DNA from: Acidobacteriota bacterium
GTDB lineage: Bacteria > Acidobacteriota > Terriglobia > Bryobacterales > Bryobacteraceae
Direction of reading: 5' to 3'
Assembly (NCBI GenBank): GCA_026394095.1
Contig: JAPKYY010000024.1
Span: 1 to 7,090 of the forward strand
Length of the DNA: 7,090 bases
In this document: positions 5,979 to 7,090 of the stretch, one piece after another
Layout of the letters: the number at the start of each line of letters is the position of its first letter
Numbering within the stretch: position 1 is the first letter of the stretch
The notes under the pieces: model-generated
Databases searched by the model: none
Seen by the model: only the letters and a program-made list of their open reading frames with translations
What the model was told of the DNA's origin: nothing
Position numbers and translations under genes: made by a program

Positions 5979-7090
5979 AAGATCATTTATCCCCATAGCA
6001 GCCGGTATCCCATTCCTCACTCAGGCCCAGGAGGCCAGCAGAGCAGGCTTCGCCGAATCGGACATCACCCCAGCCATCGGCAGCGAGATCCCGGGCAACT
6101 ATCGAAAGCAATTTCACAAAACTCTGCACGACCCCTGCAAGGTGAGAGCGGCATATTTCGAGTCCAACGGCAAACAGGTCTGTCTTGTCGGCCTTGACGC
6201 GCTGATGATCCCGCGTCATCTGGTTGAGAAAATCCGTGCCCGCGTTCCCGGCATCGATGTCATGCTCGGCGCATCGCATTCGCATTCCTCCGGCCCCGTC
6301 GGTATGGTGCAGCCAGGAGAATACGATCACGCCTCAAAAGAAATTCAGGATCTTGCCTACAACCAAAGCTCGGCTGCTGATGCCGCCTACCTGAAGCTGG
6401 TGGAAGACCAGACGGTAAACGCGATAAACACAGCTCGCCGCAACGCTCGCACTTCGCTGTGGGGCTTTGGTGCAGGCAAAGAAGATGCTGCCATCTTCAA
6501 TCGTCGTTTCCTGATGAAGAACGGCCTGGCCGTAACGCACCCACGCCCCGGCAACCCGGACATCGTAAAGCCGGCTGGCCCGGTCGATGGCATAGTCACA
6601 GTGCTTGGCATCTTCAACGAATCGAAGCAGCTCACCGGTTGTGTCGTTAACTACTCCTGCCACGCTACAACCAGTCCTCGAGGCATCTCTGCCAACTGGA
6701 TTTACTTCATGGAACGCGCCATTCGCGGAGCCTTTGGCGAAGGCGTGGTGGTGGTTTTCCTGCAGGGCTTCTCGGGTGATGTCACCCAGGTGGACAACCT
6801 CGACACCACAGAGACGCCAAGCGGTGTCGATTACGCCCGTCTCGTCGGAGGCCGTGTCGGGGCTGAAGCAGTCAAGGTTCTGCTTTCGATGAATCCAGGC
6901 CCGCCACAACCCATCACGACTGCAGTCAAGGAATATGTGGAAGGGCGCAGGATCCCAGGGCAGGAACGAGTCTCAAAAGCCAGGGCGACCCTCGCAAACA
7001 CATCGATCAACCAGAGTAGTGCCGAGTGGGTATTCGCCAAAGAGATCGTTCTGCTCGATGCCCAACTCAGCAAGAACCGCGCAGTTCCGG
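5971..7090 (+). CDS. Neutral/alkaline ceramidase-like exported protein (3' end missing)
   Basis: The frame is open from ATG 5971 to the window end: 373 codons without a stop, so the gene is partial. The N-terminus MHRRSFIPIAAG has twin arginines (R3-R4) and a short hydrophobic stretch ending near AQA/QEA, a probable short Tat signal. The mature part begins with FAESDITP (27-34), as in neutral/alkaline non-lysosomal ceramidase-domain proteins. Other matches are GASHSHSSGP (100-109, candidate zinc histidines H103/H105), NYSCHATT (227-234, candidate zinc histidine H231) and FLQGFSGDVTQ (263-273). True ceramidases have GDVSPN there, with the serine as nucleophile; here the position is T272 and the following proline is Q273, so hydrolysis of ceramide is doubtful. 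Related proteins in soil and marine heterotrophs are uncharacterised. Fourth gene of the operon, sharing ATGCATAG with the transporter stop. The export signal and the adjoining permease suggest an enzyme that releases an imported product. Confidence 0.85.
   Translation, partial: MHRRSFIPIAAGIPFLTQAQEASRAGFAESDITPAIGSEIPGNYRKQFHKTLHDPCKVRAAYFESNGKQVCLVGLDALMIPRHLVEKIRARVPGIDVMLGASHSHSSGPVGMVQPGEYDHASKEIQDLAYNQSSAADAAYLKLVEDQTVNAINTARRNARTSLWGFGAGKEDAAIFNRRFLMKNGLAVTHPRPGNPDIVKPAGPVDGIVTVLGIFNESKQLTGCVVNYSCHATTSPRGISANWIYFMERAIRGAFGEGVVVVFLQGFSGDVTQVDNLDTTETPSGVDYARLVGGRVGAEAVKVLLSMNPGPPQPITTAVKEYVEGRRIPGQERVSKARATLANTSINQSSAEWVFAKEIVLLDAQLSKNRAVP

Noticed and set aside
6334..6909. Minus-strand open frame of 191 codons in the right part of the window
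   Set aside because: It lies opposite the ceramidase-like gene, whose frame is uninterrupted and carries family motifs; the antisense translation has none.

Overview
The window looks like a chromosomal segment of a free-living heterotroph, most likely an acidobacterium of the Bryobacterales/Solibacteres type. That placement is an inference. PSCyt2/PSD1 and DUF1501 gene pairs are typical of Planctomycetota, Verrucomicrobiota and Solibacter-like Acidobacteriota, and the even codon use, mid-range GC and short intergenic gaps fit the last group best. No rRNA, tRNA, CRISPR array, insertion sequence or integrase was seen.

Left part (1-1323): a plus-strand class I SAM-dependent methyltransferase (134-895) meets a minus-strand gene of unknown function (844-1323). 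Their 3' ends overlap by 52 bp. The unknown gene has a good ribosome binding site and a GTG start. The first 133 bases hold no gene or promoter I can defend.

Centre and right (1324-7090): a 62-bp divergent intergenic region carries a plausible sigma70-type promoter and a repeated ATCTTAAT element. It leads into a tightly packed plus-strand operon of four genes: (1) an exported PSCyt2-PSD1 protein (DUF1549/DUF1553) with a CxxCH motif but without the usual N-terminal PSCyt1 cytochrome domain; (2) a Tat-exported DUF1501 protein of the alkaline phosphatase/sulfatase-like superfamily; (3) an MFS transporter with features of the fucose/H+ symporter (FHS) group; (4) a Tat-exported protein of the neutral/alkaline ceramidase-like family, cut by the window end. 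The junctions are 8 bp, 4 bp and an 8-bp overlap, so cotranscription and translational coupling are very likely.

The operon reads as an envelope or periplasmic catabolic module. Two or three exported proteins would process a substrate outside the cytoplasm, and a permease would import a product. The substrate cannot be read from the sequence. The least described element is this combination of PSCyt2-PSD1/DUF1501 with a dedicated permease and a ceramidase-fold protein in which the ceramidase nucleophile serine appears to be threonine.
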